DNA from: Methanomassiliicoccales archaeon
GTDB lineage: Archaea > Thermoplasmatota > Thermoplasmata > Methanomassiliicoccales > UBA472
Reading direction: 5' to 3'
Assembly: GCA_028679935.1 (NCBI GenBank)
Contig: JAJRAL010000089.1
Coordinates: 1 to 7,499, forward strand
Length of the DNA stretch: 7,499 bases
The notes beneath the pieces were generated by a model, which searched no databases, had not been told where the DNA came from, and worked only from the letters and a program-made list of their open reading frames with translations. Of the stretch, positions 6,360-7,499 are shown piece by piece. Both the position numbers and the translations under genes were made by a program. Each line of letters begins with the position of its first letter. The stretch's first letter is position 1.

Positions 6360-7499
6360 CTAGGTGGGCGGCGGCTTCACATACCCCAGCTTCATCATGG
6401 TTTCGACCTGGGTCCGCGTCCGCTTGATGATGCCCACGGTCTTTTCGAACAGTTCCTCTTTGCTCATCTTGAGGCGGGCGACCCCCTGCTCAATCGCTTT
6501 CATCCCGAGCGCGGTCGCCTCCCTCGGGAAGGCACCCCAGTCCGCCATAGTCGGTACGATGTAGTTCTCGCTCATGCCCTTGTCCTCGGCGGTCTTGGCG
6601 AGCTCCATCGCGGCGGCGATGCACATCTCGTCGGTGATCTTCGTCGCCCTGACATCCAGAGCCCCGCGGAAGACCGCAGGGAAGACGAGCGAGTTGTTGA
6701 TCTGGTTCGGGAAGTCCGAGCGGCCGGTGGCGACAATCCTCGCGCCGGCCTCCTTCGCCTCCCAGGGCCATATCTCAGGGACGGGGTTCGCGCTGGCGAA
6801 CACGATCGCCTCCGAGGCCATCGATCTGACCATGTCCTCCGTGACGACGCCGGGACCGGGCCTCGATGCGGCGAGCAACACGTCCGCTCCCTTGACCGCC
6901 TGGACATTGCCGCCTATCCGGCCTTCGGCGTTCGAGCGCAGCGCCATGTCCCACTTCTCCGGGAACTTCGTCTGAAGGTCCTTTCTGCCAGGGTGCAGGA
7001 TTCCCTTGCTGTCCGTCATCACGATATGCTTGACGTCGACGCCTGCCGCCGTTAGCACCCGCGCGATCGCGATGTTCGCCGCGCCCGCGCCCATCATCGC
7101 CACCTGCACCTCGTTCATCTTCTTGCCGACGAGCTTCAGGGCGTTGATGACGCCCGCCGTGACGATCGTCGCGGTGCCCTGCTGATCGTCATGCCAGACC
7201 GGGATCGTCGCTTCCTTCCTCAGGCGATCTAGAACGGTGAAGCATTTCGGCTCCGAGATGTCCTCGAGGTTGATGCCGCCGAACGAGGGAGTGATCCACT
7301 TGCAGACATTGATGATGTCATCGACGTTCTTCGTGTCGAGACAGATCGGGAACGCGTCCACGCCCCCGAGGTACTTGAAGATCAGCGCCTTGCCCTCCAT
7401 CACCGGAAGGCCGGCGAGCGGACCGATGTCTCCGAGACCGAGGACCCTCGTGCCGTCGCTCACGACCGCAACGGAGTTCCAGCGGTTCGTCAGGGCGAA
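6360..7499 (-). CDS. NAD(P)-dependent malic enzyme, N-terminus cut by window edge
   Basis: This enzyme oxidatively decarboxylates malate to pyruvate and CO2 with NAD(P)+ and a divalent metal. The window holds 379 residues, counted from the edge; the missing start (roughly 50-70 residues) should carry the catalytic tyrosine block. Visible motifs are VAVVSDGTRVLGLGDIG (10-26), the catalytic lysine in VMEGKALIFK (K37), and metal-binding acids in NLEDI (E79/D80) and HDDQQGTA (D104/D105). Next come the dinucleotide-binding GAGAAN (137-142), ASANPVPEI (235-243) and the substrate-side GRSDFPNQINN (259-269). The aspartate in MTDSKG (D163) after the second strand is compatible with NAD use, but cofactor preference cannot be settled. 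The frame has no start codon need within the window: GTG at 7463 encodes an internal valine. It converges on aEF-1beta. Confidence 0.95.
   Translation of the reverse strand, partial: FALTNRWNSVAVVSDGTRVLGLGDIGPLAGLPVMEGKALIFKYLGGVDAFPICLDTKNVDDIINVCKWITPSFGGINLEDISEPKCFTVLDRLRKEATIPVWHDDQQGTATIVTAGVINALKLVGKKMNEVQVAMMGAGAANIAIARVLTAAGVDVKHIVMTDSKGILHPGRKDLQTKFPEKWDMALRSNAEGRIGGNVQAVKGADVLLAASRPGPGVVTEDMVRSMASEAIVFASANPVPEIWPWEAKEAGARIVATGRSDFPNQINNSLVFPAVFRGALDVRATKITDEMCIAAAMELAKTAEDKGMSENYIVPTMADWGAFPREATALGMKAIEQGVARLKMSKEELFEKTVGIIKRTRTQVETMMKLGYVKPPPT

Overview
This window looks like archaeal chromosome. It carries an archaeal-type RNA polymerase operon (rpoH, rpoB, rpoA1), an archaeal elongation factor 1-beta, a small archaeal zinc-ribbon protein, TATA-box promoters and a tRNA gene interrupted by bulge-helix-bulge introns. 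RpoB is one unsplit 1199-residue chain, unlike the split B'/B'' subunits of many methanogens and haloarchaea. With the GC-rich sequence and the look of the RpoH and RpoB proteins, this suggests a euryarchaeon near the Thermoplasmata. That placement is an inference made without any search.

Layout. Positions 1-5155 hold the RNA polymerase operon on the minus strand, transcribed rpoH > rpoB > rpoA1. Its genes overlap by 4 bases at each junction, and rpoA1 runs off the left edge. Upstream of rpoH, still on the minus strand, is a tRNA-Lys(UUU) gene (5411-5278) with a TATA box in front of it. A short hypothetical gene (5829-5515, minus) comes next. It is divergent from a plus-strand pair: a 55-residue zinc-ribbon protein (5902-6069) and aEF-1beta (6080-6346). 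Both divergent start codons lie the same distance from one central TATA element. The right end is a malic enzyme gene on the minus strand (7499-6360). It converges on aEF-1beta with a 13-base gap, and its N-terminus lies beyond the window.

How the genes fit together. Most of the window is information processing: three core polymerase subunits, a lysine tRNA, a nucleotide-exchange factor for aEF-1alpha and a zinc ribbon from a translation-associated family. The malic enzyme is the only obvious metabolic gene. It links malate to pyruvate with reduction of NAD(P).

The most notable element is the tRNA-Lys gene. The anticodon loop is intact, but the gene has two non-canonical introns, 29 nt in the D-loop (between positions 20 and 21) and 31 nt in the T-loop (between 59 and 60). 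Each can form a relaxed bulge-helix-bulge fold, and cutting at the usual place in the bulges restores an almost perfect 74-nt tRNA. No gene-free stretch exceeds 300 bases. I see no CRISPR array, insertion sequence or clear terminator.
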